From an uncultured Flavobacteriales bacterium (GTDB lineage Bacteria; Bacteroidota; Bacteroidia; Flavobacteriales_G; Salibacteraceae): a DNA stretch of 64,000 nt. The position numbers and the translations under genes were made by a program. Where the stretch lies: NCBI GenBank assembly GCA_905181855.1, contig CAJIZE010000002.1:58043-122042 (forward strand). The letters are read 5' to 3'. Positions 9,964-18,443 of this stretch are shown here, piece after piece. The first letter of the stretch is position 1. Each line of letters starts with the position of its first letter. The notes under the pieces were generated by a model. The model saw nothing but the letters and a program-made list of their open reading frames with translations. It did not search any database and had not been told where the DNA came from.

Positions 9964-12393
9964 ATGCAGGACTATTTTTTATTACATTCGTTGTCTTTTA
10001 AAAAATGTATTTCTTTGAAAAATAACATTATACTACTAGCAGCTTGCCTTTTAGGGCTGTCAGGGTTCGCGCAAAGCAATCCTCAAATTTTAGGTTTAGG
10101 TATTTCGCATTTCTGCGATGTTGAAGCTGATGAACGGTTCCTTGAAAAGAATCCTCACTTAAGAGCCGGTGCTGAAGCTGCTGAAAAACAATTAGAATCT
10201 GAGTTAACGGCTTACGATCAATCAGCGTCAAGAAAAAAAGCTGATATTAAAATAATACCAATTGTTTTTCATGTTTTACACGACAACGGATCGGAGAATA
10301 TTTCGGATGCACAGGTAGAAGATGCGGTTCGAATATTAAACCGCGATTATGCTAGGAAAAATGCTGATACATCGGAAGTAGCAGCGGCTTTTCAAGGAAT
10401 TATTGGTAAAGGAGATATTGAGTTTAGACTAGCAAAATTAGACCCTAATGGTAATGTGTCTAGTGGTATAAACCGAATAAAAACTCAAGAAACATATGTT
10501 GGCGATGATGGTTCAAAAGTAAATTATTGGCCACGAGAAAATTACATGAATATATGGGTAGTAAAGGTTATTCAAAGTGGTGCGGCTGGTTATACTCGCC
10601 GACCAAATGCTGTTAATTCTAGTTTTGCTGCTTCAATTGATGGAATCGTTGTTTTAAACACGTATTGTGGCTCAATTGGCACAGCATCGGCCACTAGGTC
10701 AAGAACGTTAACACATGAGGTTGGTCATTGGTTAAACCTGTCTCATACTTGGGGTAATTCAAACAACCCAGAAGATCCGGCTAATTGTAATATGGATGAT
10801 GGTGTGCAGGACACGCCTCTAACTGAAGGGCAAAGCGGAGGGTGTAGCCTAAATAACTCTACCTGCGGTACTTTGGATAATGTACAAAACTATATGAACT
10901 ATGCTAGCTGTGATAGAATGTTTACTGTGCAGCAAATCAATAGAGTAAGAACAGCATTAGGAAGTAATGTTGCAAAACGAAACAACTTAGTAACCGATGC
11001 AAACCTTGCTTTAACAGGCATTGACCGGTTGTTGTCTGTTGATTTTAAAACTGAAAATAATATAGTTTGTTTTGGTGGTCAAGTTCAGTTTGATGACAAT
11101 TCTTTTTATACTCAAAACACTTGGGAGTGGTTGTTTTATGGAGCAAATGTGTTAACATCAAGCTCTCAAAACCCAGTAGTAACCTATAATAAGCCCGGCT
11201 TATATGATGTTAGTTTAAAAGTTTCAAACGGAATGGATGCATTAAGTACAAACAAACCCAATTTCATTTGGGCATTACCCGAAGTGGGATTGTCTATCCC
11301 AATTAACGAGAATTTTGAAAATGCAACTTTACCATCAGAAAACATGATCTCTTACAATGAATTTAATGATGCTGTTGCTTTTGAAATTGTTTCGAGCGGT
11401 GGTTTTCAAGGCGGGAAAGCACTTTACTTAAACAACCATGCTAATGTAGATGGAAAAATAGATGCAGCTATTGTAGGCCCAGTTGACGTTTCTACAATGT
11501 CAGTATTGGATTTAAGGTTTAAGTATGCTCATGCATTGGTAAACAGCTCAAATCAAGAGTTTTTGAAAGTGTTTATCAGCACAGATTGCGGGGTTACATG
11601 GTCCTTAAAATGGCAAAAAGTAGGAGCGTTATTGCCTACAGCTGGCATTATTCTTAATTCATTTACGCCTTCATATACTGATTGGCAAGCAGTAACGATT
11701 TCGAATTTTACTTCTGCTGAAAGAAAATCAGAAACACTTTTGGTGAAATTTGAGTTTACTGCAGGTGGCGGAAACAACCTTTACCTTGATGACATCAATT
11801 TTGACGGAATATTTGCAGCTTCTCCAAGGTTGGAATACCCAAGAGATGGCGCGGCAGATTTAGGAGAAGACGCATTGTTGAACTGGAAAGCGGTTAGAGG
11901 TGTTGAAGAATACCAATATGAACTTGATACGGACGTAAACTTTGGGTCTATGGATTTTAAAACAGGAAAAACCACCTACATTTCGGTTAAGCCTGATAAA
12001 GCCGATACGGAATCGTTGGTAGCAGGTTTAAATCATGGTGACTCCTACTATTGGAGGGTAAGAGCTAAGGCAGCTGGTGTATGGTCTGACTGGAGTGATG
12101 TTTGGACCTTTACGGTAAGCTCTAATGGTGTGTCAACCGAGGAGTTACTCGATGAAAGCAACGAAACCTTGATTTACCCTAACCCAGTTAATAGTAGTTT
12201 AAACGTTAAATCTAAACTACTTACAATGCACTACCACTTGATCGATATTTATGGAAAAGAAATTAAAAAGGCTCGTGTAAATTCAGAACAGTTTTCTATC
12301 GAAACAAGCTCGCTTCAAAGCGGAATTTACTTCTTAAAATTAGTTGATTTTAACAACAATATTTCTGTACAAAGAGTTGTTATTAGTCATTAA
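9964..12393 (+). CDS. Secreted M43-family metalloprotease with T9SS type A sorting domain
   Basis: Secreted zinc metalloprotease of the pappalysin (M43) family. The metal site is complete: HEVGHWLNLSH gives the HExxHxxGxxH-like ligands H251, E252, H255 and H261, and 'NYMNYASC' supplies the Met-turn. The signal region ends LLGLSGFA-Q. Downstream are a PKD-like segment (about 365-440), a jelly-roll/MAM-like region (about 450-620), a fibronectin-III-like segment 'YYWRVRAKAAGVWSDWSD', and a C-terminal T9SS domain beginning 'LIYPNPVNSSLNVKS' and ending 'SGIYFLKLVDFNNNISVQRV'. The ATG at 9964 gives an unusually long n-region. A TTG at 10015 in the same frame would give a standard signal peptide (LKNNIILLAACLLGLSGFAQ) and may be the true start. 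It is likely exported, cut and anchored to or released from the surface; its substrate is unknown. Confidence 0.92.
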   Translation: MQDYFLLHSLSFKKCISLKNNIILLAACLLGLSGFAQSNPQILGLGISHFCDVEADERFLEKNPHLRAGAEAAEKQLESELTAYDQSASRKKADIKIIPIVFHVLHDNGSENISDAQVEDAVRILNRDYARKNADTSEVAAAFQGIIGKGDIEFRLAKLDPNGNVSSGINRIKTQETYVGDDGSKVNYWPRENYMNIWVVKVIQSGAAGYTRRPNAVNSSFAASIDGIVVLNTYCGSIGTASATRSRTLTHEVGHWLNLSHTWGNSNNPEDPANCNMDDGVQDTPLTEGQSGGCSLNNSTCGTLDNVQNYMNYASCDRMFTVQQINRVRTALGSNVAKRNNLVTDANLALTGIDRLLSVDFKTENNIVCFGGQVQFDDNSFYTQNTWEWLFYGANVLTSSSQNPVVTYNKPGLYDVSLKVSNGMDALSTNKPNFIWALPEVGLSIPINENFENATLPSENMISYNEFNDAVAFEIVSSGGFQGGKALYLNNHANVDGKIDAAIVGPVDVSTMSVLDLRFKYAHALVNSSNQEFLKVFISTDCGVTWSLKWQKVGALLPTAGIILNSFTPSYTDWQAVTISNFTSAERKSETLLVKFEFTAGGGNNLYLDDINFDGIFAASPRLEYPRDGAADLGEDALLNWKAVRGVEEYQYELDTDVNFGSMDFKTGKTTYISVKPDKADTESLVAGLNHGDSYYWRVRAKAAGVWSDWSDVWTFTVSSNGVSTEELLDESNETLIYPNPVNSSLNVKSKLLTMHYHLIDIYGKEIKKARVNSEQFSIETSSLQSGIYFLKLVDFNNNISVQRVVISH

Positions 12394-12976
12394 AGAGTTT
12401 TAAGTGAGCAAAACAAAGGCTGTTCGCTTTGCTATATTTTTAGCACTTATTTTGGCAAGGGCGCCTTCAGGAAGAACAACTTTTTTAGCGTTCGTTTTAA
12501 CTCACCTGAAAAAGAGTTGTTTATTTCTTCTGCTTCCCTTGAACATTTCAGCCTCTTATATTAAACCAAAGGCTTTATTTTACTTACATGATTCTTCTCC
12601 AAAAGGGATATTGGGTATTCTAATGACGGCATTTGTTCCCAACATTTTCTGCAATGTGCATGGCTGCATTAATGTTTTATGATTTGCAACATTTTCTTAA
12701 ATAGCATTCAGGCCATACTGCAATTAAGCGTTTTATTTTTCGAAGATTGTTTCTTCAATTACCTGTGTCTCTTTTTAAAACGGTTAGTTAAAAATACGTT
12801 TTAATCCATTTTTACAAAGTGTTGAGTGCTGGGTTATTTTTTTGCTAGTGTCAATATTATTCCAAAATCATCAGGGTCTTTTAGCTCAATTTTATTAGTT
12901 TACCAACAAGGTTTTTTTAATTTCACTATAGATACTTTAACTTTTACAGAAGAGTTTTCATAATTGCGAAATTATA
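12394..12976. other. Intergenic region, 583 bases, between convergent genes
   Basis: No convincing gene. A GTG-initiated 92-codon frame (12404-12682) has no recognisable protein features and was not called. An inverted repeat, TTAAAACG (12775-12782) with CGTTTTAA (12797-12804) and a 14-base loop, could act as a weak bidirectional terminator. On the minus strand near 12834-12893 a short frame ending just before a stop resembles the end of a protein but cannot be identified. This stretch may be decayed coding DNA. Confidence 0.45.
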
Positions 12977-14050
12977 TTACAAATGCTTCATTCCGGGCAT
13001 CTCAGGAATCTCTGTGTCACCTTGGTGTTTGAACTTTAAGTGTGGAGACCGTCCTTTTTTAAAAATATTTTGACCAACCTTTTTGCCTTTACGCAATTCT
13101 TTTTGTTTCTCTTCTGGCAGTTTTACAACGCTCTGGCAATCATCAGAACAAGTGTTATCATGTTCTTTAGCGCAATCTTCACATTGAATAAAGAGTAGGT
13201 TACAAGCCACATTTTTACAATTGACATGCGTATCACAAGCTTTTCCACATTGGTGACATTGGGCAATTACTTCTTGTCCAATAGCCTCGCTCAAACGTTC
13301 GTCAAACACAAAGTTTTTCCCTCTGAATTTGTTGTCCAATTCTTCGTCCTGAACCTCGTGAGCGTATTTTATAATGCCTCCCTCTAGCTGGTACACGTTT
13401 TTGTAGCCTTTGTGTTTGTACCAGGCACTGGCTTTTTCGCAGCGTATCCCACCCGTACAATACATCATGATGTTTTTATCCTTGTGTTCTTTCATCATTT
13501 TGTCAATCACGCCTAAAGAAGAGGCGAAAGTATCTACGTTAGGAGCAATGGCACCATCAAAATACCCTACTTCACTTTCGTAGTGGTTGCGCATATCGAT
13601 AAGAATGGAGTTCGGGTCTTCCATCAATTGATTCCATTCTTTAGCATGCAAGTGCTGACCTTTGTTGGAAGAATCGAAGGATTGATCTTCAAGGCCATCG
13701 GCTAAAATCTTTTCTCGAACCTTAATTACCAGTTTATAGAAAGATTTACCGTTGTCTTCGACTGCAAAGTTGAGGCGCACATTTTCTAAGAACGTAATAT
13801 CTTTAAGCGCAGCTACAAAAGCATTAAGGTGTTGAGTTGGAATTGATATCTGAGCATTTATACCTTCTTTGGCAACATGCACGCGGCCAAACAGGCTTAA
13901 TTTGTCCCAAGTGGTGTATAAATGATCTCTAAAAATCTGTGGATTCTTAATAGCAGCGTATTTGTAGAATGAAATGGTCGTTCTCGCTTCGTCGCTTTGA
14001 AGCAGTTGCTCTCTAAGAACTTTTTTGTCGACTTTGTTGTGCAATTTCAT
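12977..14050 (-). CDS. trhO: tRNA uridine(34) hydroxylase, rhodanese family
   Basis: Oxygen-dependent hydroxylation of uridine 34 in tRNA (5-hydroxyuridine synthesis); formerly annotated YceA/UPF0176. The N-terminal acylphosphatase-like domain (about residues 20-110, 'RVHVAKEGINAQIS') is followed by a rhodanese domain (about 130-230), whose active-site cysteine lies in 'MMYCTGGIRCEKASAWY'. The C-terminus carries a Cys-rich, probably metal-binding region ('CHQCGKACDTHVNCKN' and 'CSDDC', about 268-310) and a basic tail. At 357 residues it is of normal size. The ATG at 14048-14050 lies only four bases from a TAnnTTTG box, suggesting a very short or absent leader. It converges on the M43 protease gene. 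Confidence 0.93.
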   Translation of the reverse strand: MKLHNKVDKKVLREQLLQSDEARTTISFYKYAAIKNPQIFRDHLYTTWDKLSLFGRVHVAKEGINAQISIPTQHLNAFVAALKDITFLENVRLNFAVEDNGKSFYKLVIKVREKILADGLEDQSFDSSNKGQHLHAKEWNQLMEDPNSILIDMRNHYESEVGYFDGAIAPNVDTFASSLGVIDKMMKEHKDKNIMMYCTGGIRCEKASAWYKHKGYKNVYQLEGGIIKYAHEVQDEELDNKFRGKNFVFDERLSEAIGQEVIAQCHQCGKACDTHVNCKNVACNLLFIQCEDCAKEHDNTCSDDCQSVVKLPEEKQKELRKGKKVGQNIFKKGRSPHLKFKHQGDTEIPEMPGMKHL

Positions 14051-14054
14051 ATTA

Positions 14055-14062
14055 CAAACGTA
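14055..14062 (-). promoter_or_regulatory. Candidate -7 promoter box (TACGTTTG) for trhO
   Basis: Read on the minus strand, TACGTTTG matches TAnnTTTG exactly and ends four bases before the trhO ATG. With a start site a few bases past the box, the transcript would be leaderless or nearly so. A TTG lies upstream at a spacing of about 26, longer than usual. Confidence 0.55.
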
Positions 14063-14250
14063 GCTTTAAAAAGCATTTACTTGATTTCCAATAAACATTC
14101 CATTGTCATAATGTTCCGTAGTTTCGTCTGTTACAAATAAAACTAACTCAGTATTTTTTGTAGTTTCAATTGAAACACTTTCATAGGTCCGTGTTCTATT
14201 AAAGAGTCTCCAATAATTTTTTGTAAAAATTGGGGCTTTTTTTATTTAAG

Positions 14251-14318
14251 TTACCTATAACGGTTTGAATAAGGTGTGTATTCCGCAGGGTATGCACTAT
14301 AGGTTTTGTTGGCGGCAG
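14251..14318. repeat. Imperfect palindromic element of unknown type
   Basis: CCTATA (14254-14259) is matched by TATAGG (14298-14303), enclosing a GC-richer core with partly complementary halves (GTGTATTCCGC and GGGTATGCAC) and followed by TTTTGTTGGCGGCAG. The local composition differs from the AT-rich surroundings. It resembles in general form the short palindromic intergenic elements or attC-like sites of Bacteroidota genomes, but only one copy is visible here, so calling it a repeat is an inference. Confidence 0.35.
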
Positions 14319-14400
14319 TTATTTATTCTTTTTCCATTTTACGTTTCCCTAAATCAATATGCTCCATGCCTCTCTCAACTTAAGCACTTTTAGAATTAGC

Positions 14401-17193
14401 TTAATGAGCTTGTAACCAATTTGTTCCAACTCCTGACTCAACTTCAATGGGAACTTTCATGATTATTGCATTTTTCATTTCGTTTTCAACCATAACCTGA
14501 AGGTCGTTAAGCTCCGTTTTAACAGTGTCAAAAACCAGTTCATCATGAACCTGCAAAATCATTTTTGATTTATATTTTTTATCGATAAGTTGCCTGTTAA
14601 TTTTAATCATAGCAATCTTAATCATATCGGCGGCAGAACCTTGTATGGGGGCATTAATCGCATTTCTTTCTGCATGTCCACGAACAATTGCGTTTCCTGA
14701 ATTTATATCACGAAGCTTTCTTCTACGGCCCATTATGGTTTCAACAAAACCATTTTCTCTGGCAAGTTGAATCTGGCTATCCATGTACGTTTTAATGCCC
14801 GGATATTTGTCGAAATAGTTTTCAATTAATTCTTTTGCTTCGGTTCTCGATATTTTAATTCGCTGAGATAAGCCAAAAGCAGAAATGCCGTAAATGATAC
14901 CAAAATTCACCATTTTAGCTTTTGACCGCATGTCCCGATTAACTTCATCGAGTGAAATCCCAAAAACTTTAGCGGCTGTTGCAGTATGAATATCAAGGTT
15001 ATTTGTAAAAGCGTCTAACATTCCTTCATCACCGCTTAATTCAGCCATAATTCTAAGCTCAATTTGAGAGTAATCTGACGCCAACAAAACGTGGTTTTCA
15101 TCTCTTGGAATAAAGGCTTTTCTGATTTCTCTTCCTCTTTCAGTCCTGATCGGGATGTTTTGTAAATTGGGGTTATCTGAACTCAATCGCCCTGTAGCCG
15201 CAACAACTTGATTGTACGAAGTATGAATTCTACCGGTATTTGGATTTACTATCAACGGCAGCGGATCAACATAGGTGCTTTTTAATTTCACCAATTCACG
15301 GTAATCTATAATTTCATTAATTATTGGATGGGACCCTTCAAGCTGAGATAGAATTTCTTCGTTGGTAGCGTATTGACCTGTTTTTGTTTTTTTAGGCTTA
15401 TCGGTAATTTTTAATCGCTCAAACAGCACTTCACCAACCTGCTTAGGTGATGAGATTAGAAACTCACCACCAGCTAAATCGTAAATTTTGGTTTGCATTT
15501 CTAAGATGTCGGTAACCAACCCTTTCGACATTTCGTGTAATGCTTCAGTGTTTAAGTTAACCCCTTCGTTCTCCATGCCCGCAAGCACAGGAATTAGAGG
15601 AGTTTCAATATCTTCAAACACCTTGCGTGCATTGTTGTTGTCTAATTCTGGGTCAAATTTTTGCTTGAGCTGGAAGGTAATGTCAGCATCTTCTACCGCG
15701 TATTCTTTAACTTTTATTACCTCAATATCGCGCATTGATTTTTGCGATTTACCCTTTTTGCCGATGAGTTCTTCAATTGATTGAGGTTTGTAGTTTAAAT
15801 AGCTCTCTGAAAGCGCATCCATGCTTCTTCCTCGAACATCTGGCTCAATCAAGTAGTGCGCAAGCATGGTATCAAATAGCGGCCCTTGAACTTCGATACC
15901 GTACTTTTTGAGGACCAAGAGGTCGTACTTTAAATTTTGACCAACTTTTTGGATGACTTTATGTTCTAATAGTTTTTTTAGTGGAGCAATTAAAGCAGCG
16001 GTTTCTTTTTTGTTTTCAGGGCAAGCAATGTAATAACCTTCACCTTTTTTGTAAGACAAAGCAACACCAACCAATTCAGCAATTAATGGGTCTAAACTTG
16101 TGGTTTCGGTATCAAAACACACTGATTTTTCATCGAGCATAAGCTCAACCAAATTTTCTACTCCATCAACGCTATCAATTAGGTAGTAACTATGGTGGCT
16201 GTTGTCTAAACTAGCCATAGGGTTTGGTATTTTTGCAACCGTTTCTCCTACGGTTGCGAACATGTCCATTTGAGCACTTTCTTTACTTGCAACAGCTGCA
16301 GGAATCGGAGCAGTAGAACCAACCAGGCGTTCAGCTAATCTTCTAAATTCAAGTTCAGCAAACACCTTGCCTAGTAATTCTTTGTTAGGTGTTTCAAGCA
16401 GCAGTTCTTCTGCTTTTAGCTCAACTGGGGCGTCAAGCGCGATGGTTGCTAATACTTTTGAAAGTATGGCAGAATCATGTCCTGCTTCCACTTTTTCTTT
16501 CATTTTTCCTTTTAAATCGGCGGTATTTTTAAGAAGCTCTTCAATACTGCCATACTGTTTAATAAATTTAATAGCCGTTTTCAGTCCTACGCCTGGTATT
16601 CCCGGAATATTGTCTGCTGCATCACCCATTAATCCTAGTAAATCAATAACTTGAATTGGATCCTTAAGTTCATATTTTTCACAAACCTCTTTAGGTCCTA
16701 AAATTTCTGAACTGTTTCCCATGCGAGGTGGCTTAAACATAAAGATGTTGTCTGAAACCAATTGCGCAAAATCCTTATCAGGAGTCATCATGTAAGTAAC
16801 AAATCCTTCTTTTTCGGCCATCTTAGCTAAGGTTCCAATTACATCATCAGCCTCATAGCCTTTGGCTTCTAGAATCGGAATATTGAATGCTTCAATTATT
16901 TTTTTTATCCAGGGTACTGAAAGCTTTATATCCTCAGGGGTTTCGTCTCTATTTGCTTTGTATTCAGGATAAATCTCGTTTCGAAAAGTAGCAGCAGGGA
17001 AATCAAAAACAACGGCCAAATGTGTTGGTTTTTGTCGGTTTATTACATCCAACAAAGTGTTGGTGAACCCAAACATTGCCGAAGTATTTAACCCTTTTGA
17101 GTTGATACGGGGATTCTTAATAAAGGCGTAATAGGATCTAAAAATTAATGCAAAAGCATCAAGTAAAAACAGTTTTTTTGGCTCTTCTGACAT
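14401..17193 (-). CDS. polA: DNA polymerase I
   Basis: Repair and Okazaki-fragment-processing DNA polymerase. All three domains are present. The 5' nuclease (about residues 1-290) shows 'LLDAFALIFRSYYAF' and the acidic 'LLGLMGDAADNIPGIPG'. The 3'-5' exonuclease (about 330-500) keeps the DTETTSLDP motif and 'YAVEDADITFQL', so proofreading is probably active, unlike some polA lineages. The polymerase domain has motif A 'DYSQIELRIMAELSGD', motif B 'RSKAKMVNFGIIYGIS' and motif C 'QVHDELVFD'. 930 residues is normal. A near-consensus box TACTTTCG lies about 30 bases before the ATG. Neighbours are trhO downstream and the glutaminyl-cyclase-like gene upstream, without an obvious operon link. Confidence 0.98.
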   Translation of the reverse strand: MSEEPKKLFLLDAFALIFRSYYAFIKNPRINSKGLNTSAMFGFTNTLLDVINRQKPTHLAVVFDFPAATFRNEIYPEYKANRDETPEDIKLSVPWIKKIIEAFNIPILEAKGYEADDVIGTLAKMAEKEGFVTYMMTPDKDFAQLVSDNIFMFKPPRMGNSSEILGPKEVCEKYELKDPIQVIDLLGLMGDAADNIPGIPGVGLKTAIKFIKQYGSIEELLKNTADLKGKMKEKVEAGHDSAILSKVLATIALDAPVELKAEELLLETPNKELLGKVFAELEFRRLAERLVGSTAPIPAAVASKESAQMDMFATVGETVAKIPNPMASLDNSHHSYYLIDSVDGVENLVELMLDEKSVCFDTETTSLDPLIAELVGVALSYKKGEGYYIACPENKKETAALIAPLKKLLEHKVIQKVGQNLKYDLLVLKKYGIEVQGPLFDTMLAHYLIEPDVRGRSMDALSESYLNYKPQSIEELIGKKGKSQKSMRDIEVIKVKEYAVEDADITFQLKQKFDPELDNNNARKVFEDIETPLIPVLAGMENEGVNLNTEALHEMSKGLVTDILEMQTKIYDLAGGEFLISSPKQVGEVLFERLKITDKPKKTKTGQYATNEEILSQLEGSHPIINEIIDYRELVKLKSTYVDPLPLIVNPNTGRIHTSYNQVVAATGRLSSDNPNLQNIPIRTERGREIRKAFIPRDENHVLLASDYSQIELRIMAELSGDEGMLDAFTNNLDIHTATAAKVFGISLDEVNRDMRSKAKMVNFGIIYGISAFGLSQRIKISRTEAKELIENYFDKYPGIKTYMDSQIQLARENGFVETIMGRRRKLRDINSGNAIVRGHAERNAINAPIQGSAADMIKIAMIKINRQLIDKKYKSKMILQVHDELVFDTVKTELNDLQVMVENEMKNAIIMKVPIEVESGVGTNWLQAH

Positions 17194-17381
17194 GGTAAAA
17201 ATTGAAGTGATTTCAGATGTCTCGAAAGTAAGAAATTATGGAGGGAAAAGGTTTGAAGGTTGGTAAGTTTTTCCGATGGTAAATTTGCTTGCTTGTTCAT
17301 TAATTGAAGGAGTGCTAAGAGCAATATACATCACTTTACAGAGCACAAAAGACGAAACAACGTATATACGGTGAACTGATG

Positions 17382-18443
17382 TTAACGCTGGTTGTAAATC
17401 ACATTCAAAACCACGTTACCAACCACCTGTAATGTAGGCTTGTGAATAATGCTCATGTTGTCGTTTACGGTGTGGTGAAACTCACCAAACGAACCACGCG
17501 ATAAATCGTAATGAATGATGTCAACGGAAGGGACTTGAACCATTCGGTTTACGTACAAATGATCGTCTGTTAGACCGCCTTCAATTACTTGGCCTGTAAA
17601 GTAGGAGGAATAACCCAAGCGAGCCGCTTGCGACCAAATTTTGTTTACCGTTTGCCTAGCATAACCTAACGAAACAGCCTCTTGAGGAAAGACTGCGTCG
17701 GCTGCGCCAACCATATCCAATAAAATTCCGAATTTAGGTTTTGTAGCGGTTTTATAAGGCTCAGAGTTAGCCCAAAACTGTGTCCCTAAACACCAGCTGT
17801 CTTCTTTGTATGGTAAGTCTGATTTTTCGGGATAACCGTGATCCTCTGCATCAAAAAAGACTACATCCAAACCTACATTAGGTTTTGTTTTTGAAGCATT
17901 AATGGTTCTCAGTAGTTCTAAAATAACGCCAACACCACTTGCTCCATCATTTGCTCCATCAATAGGGGTGTTGTAATTTTCATCATCACCTCGATCCGCC
18001 AAGTGGCGTGTATCCCAATGAGCAAAAAGCAAAACACGGTTTTTGTTCTCAATATTAGTTTTACCTATTATGTTTTTAATGTTTAAAGCTCGATCATCAT
18101 AAGTATAAACTTGACCTGTTTGTGTTTCAACAGTTAAGCCTAGTCTTTCTAATTCGGAAGCTAACCATGCAGCTGTCTTTGAATGAGGTTCGGTATTGGG
18201 TACACGCGGTCCAAAATCAACTTGTTTTTGAATAAACCCATAAGCAGAATCAGCACTAAATACCGGTACCTCAACCTTAGGCACAGGTTTAATTTCAGTT
18301 TTTGGTGCGCCAGATTTTGGCTCTGTGGAGCAACCAACCATTGCCATTACAACCATAATTGCCATAGCAACACGAACCAAAGTACAAGAGTTAAGGTTGT
18401 ATTTTCTTGAAATTACGATGCAAGTACTAAGAATATTTTTCAT
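17382..18443 (-). CDS. Lipoprotein glutaminyl-peptide cyclotransferase-like enzyme (M28 fold)
   Basis: Probable periplasmic membrane-anchored type II glutaminyl cyclase, converting N-terminal Gln of exported proteins to pyroglutamate; a general M28 aminopeptidase is the alternative. A long N-terminal segment ends in the lipobox 'MAMVGC', then a Pro/Lys-rich linker. The zinc-site phrases are 'LLFAHWDTRHLADRG', 'PIDGANDGASGVGVILEL', 'VVFFDAEDHG' and the late histidine in 'FGEFHHTVNDN'. The 'EDSWCLGTQFWA' and 'HHTVNDN' phrases resemble the cyclase branch more than the aminopeptidases. The ATG at 18443 overlaps the stop codon of the dehydrogenase gene by one base (TAATG), suggesting translational coupling. 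An internal ATG at 18365 would give a shorter signal that lacks basic residues. Confidence 0.78.
   Translation of the reverse strand: MKNILSTCIVISRKYNLNSCTLVRVAMAIMVVMAMVGCSTEPKSGAPKTEIKPVPKVEVPVFSADSAYGFIQKQVDFGPRVPNTEPHSKTAAWLASELERLGLTVETQTGQVYTYDDRALNIKNIIGKTNIENKNRVLLFAHWDTRHLADRGDDENYNTPIDGANDGASGVGVILELLRTINASKTKPNVGLDVVFFDAEDHGYPEKSDLPYKEDSWCLGTQFWANSEPYKTATKPKFGILLDMVGAADAVFPQEAVSLGYARQTVNKIWSQAARLGYSSYFTGQVIEGGLTDDHLYVNRMVQVPSVDIIHYDLSRGSFGEFHHTVNDNMSIIHKPTLQVVGNVVLNVIYNQR

Larger units (their letters stand above)
14051..14400. other. Intergenic region, 350 bases, with an imperfect palindromic element
   Basis: Between the ends of polA (minus) and the promoter of trhO (minus). It contains the trhO promoter box and the hairpin-forming element at 14251-14318, listed separately. 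No protein-coding gene or tRNA was recognised. Confidence 0.5.

Noticed and set aside
12404..12682. 92-codon GTG frame after the M43 protease
   Set aside because: Hydrophobic but without a credible signal or domain, GTG start, no promoter; composition does not look like neighbouring genes. Possibly decayed DNA.
12834..12893. Minus-strand peptide end (IELKDPDDFGIILTLAKK) resembling the tail of a glyoxalase-fold protein
   Set aside because: Only about 20 residues, preceded at once by stop codons; too short to support a pseudogene call.
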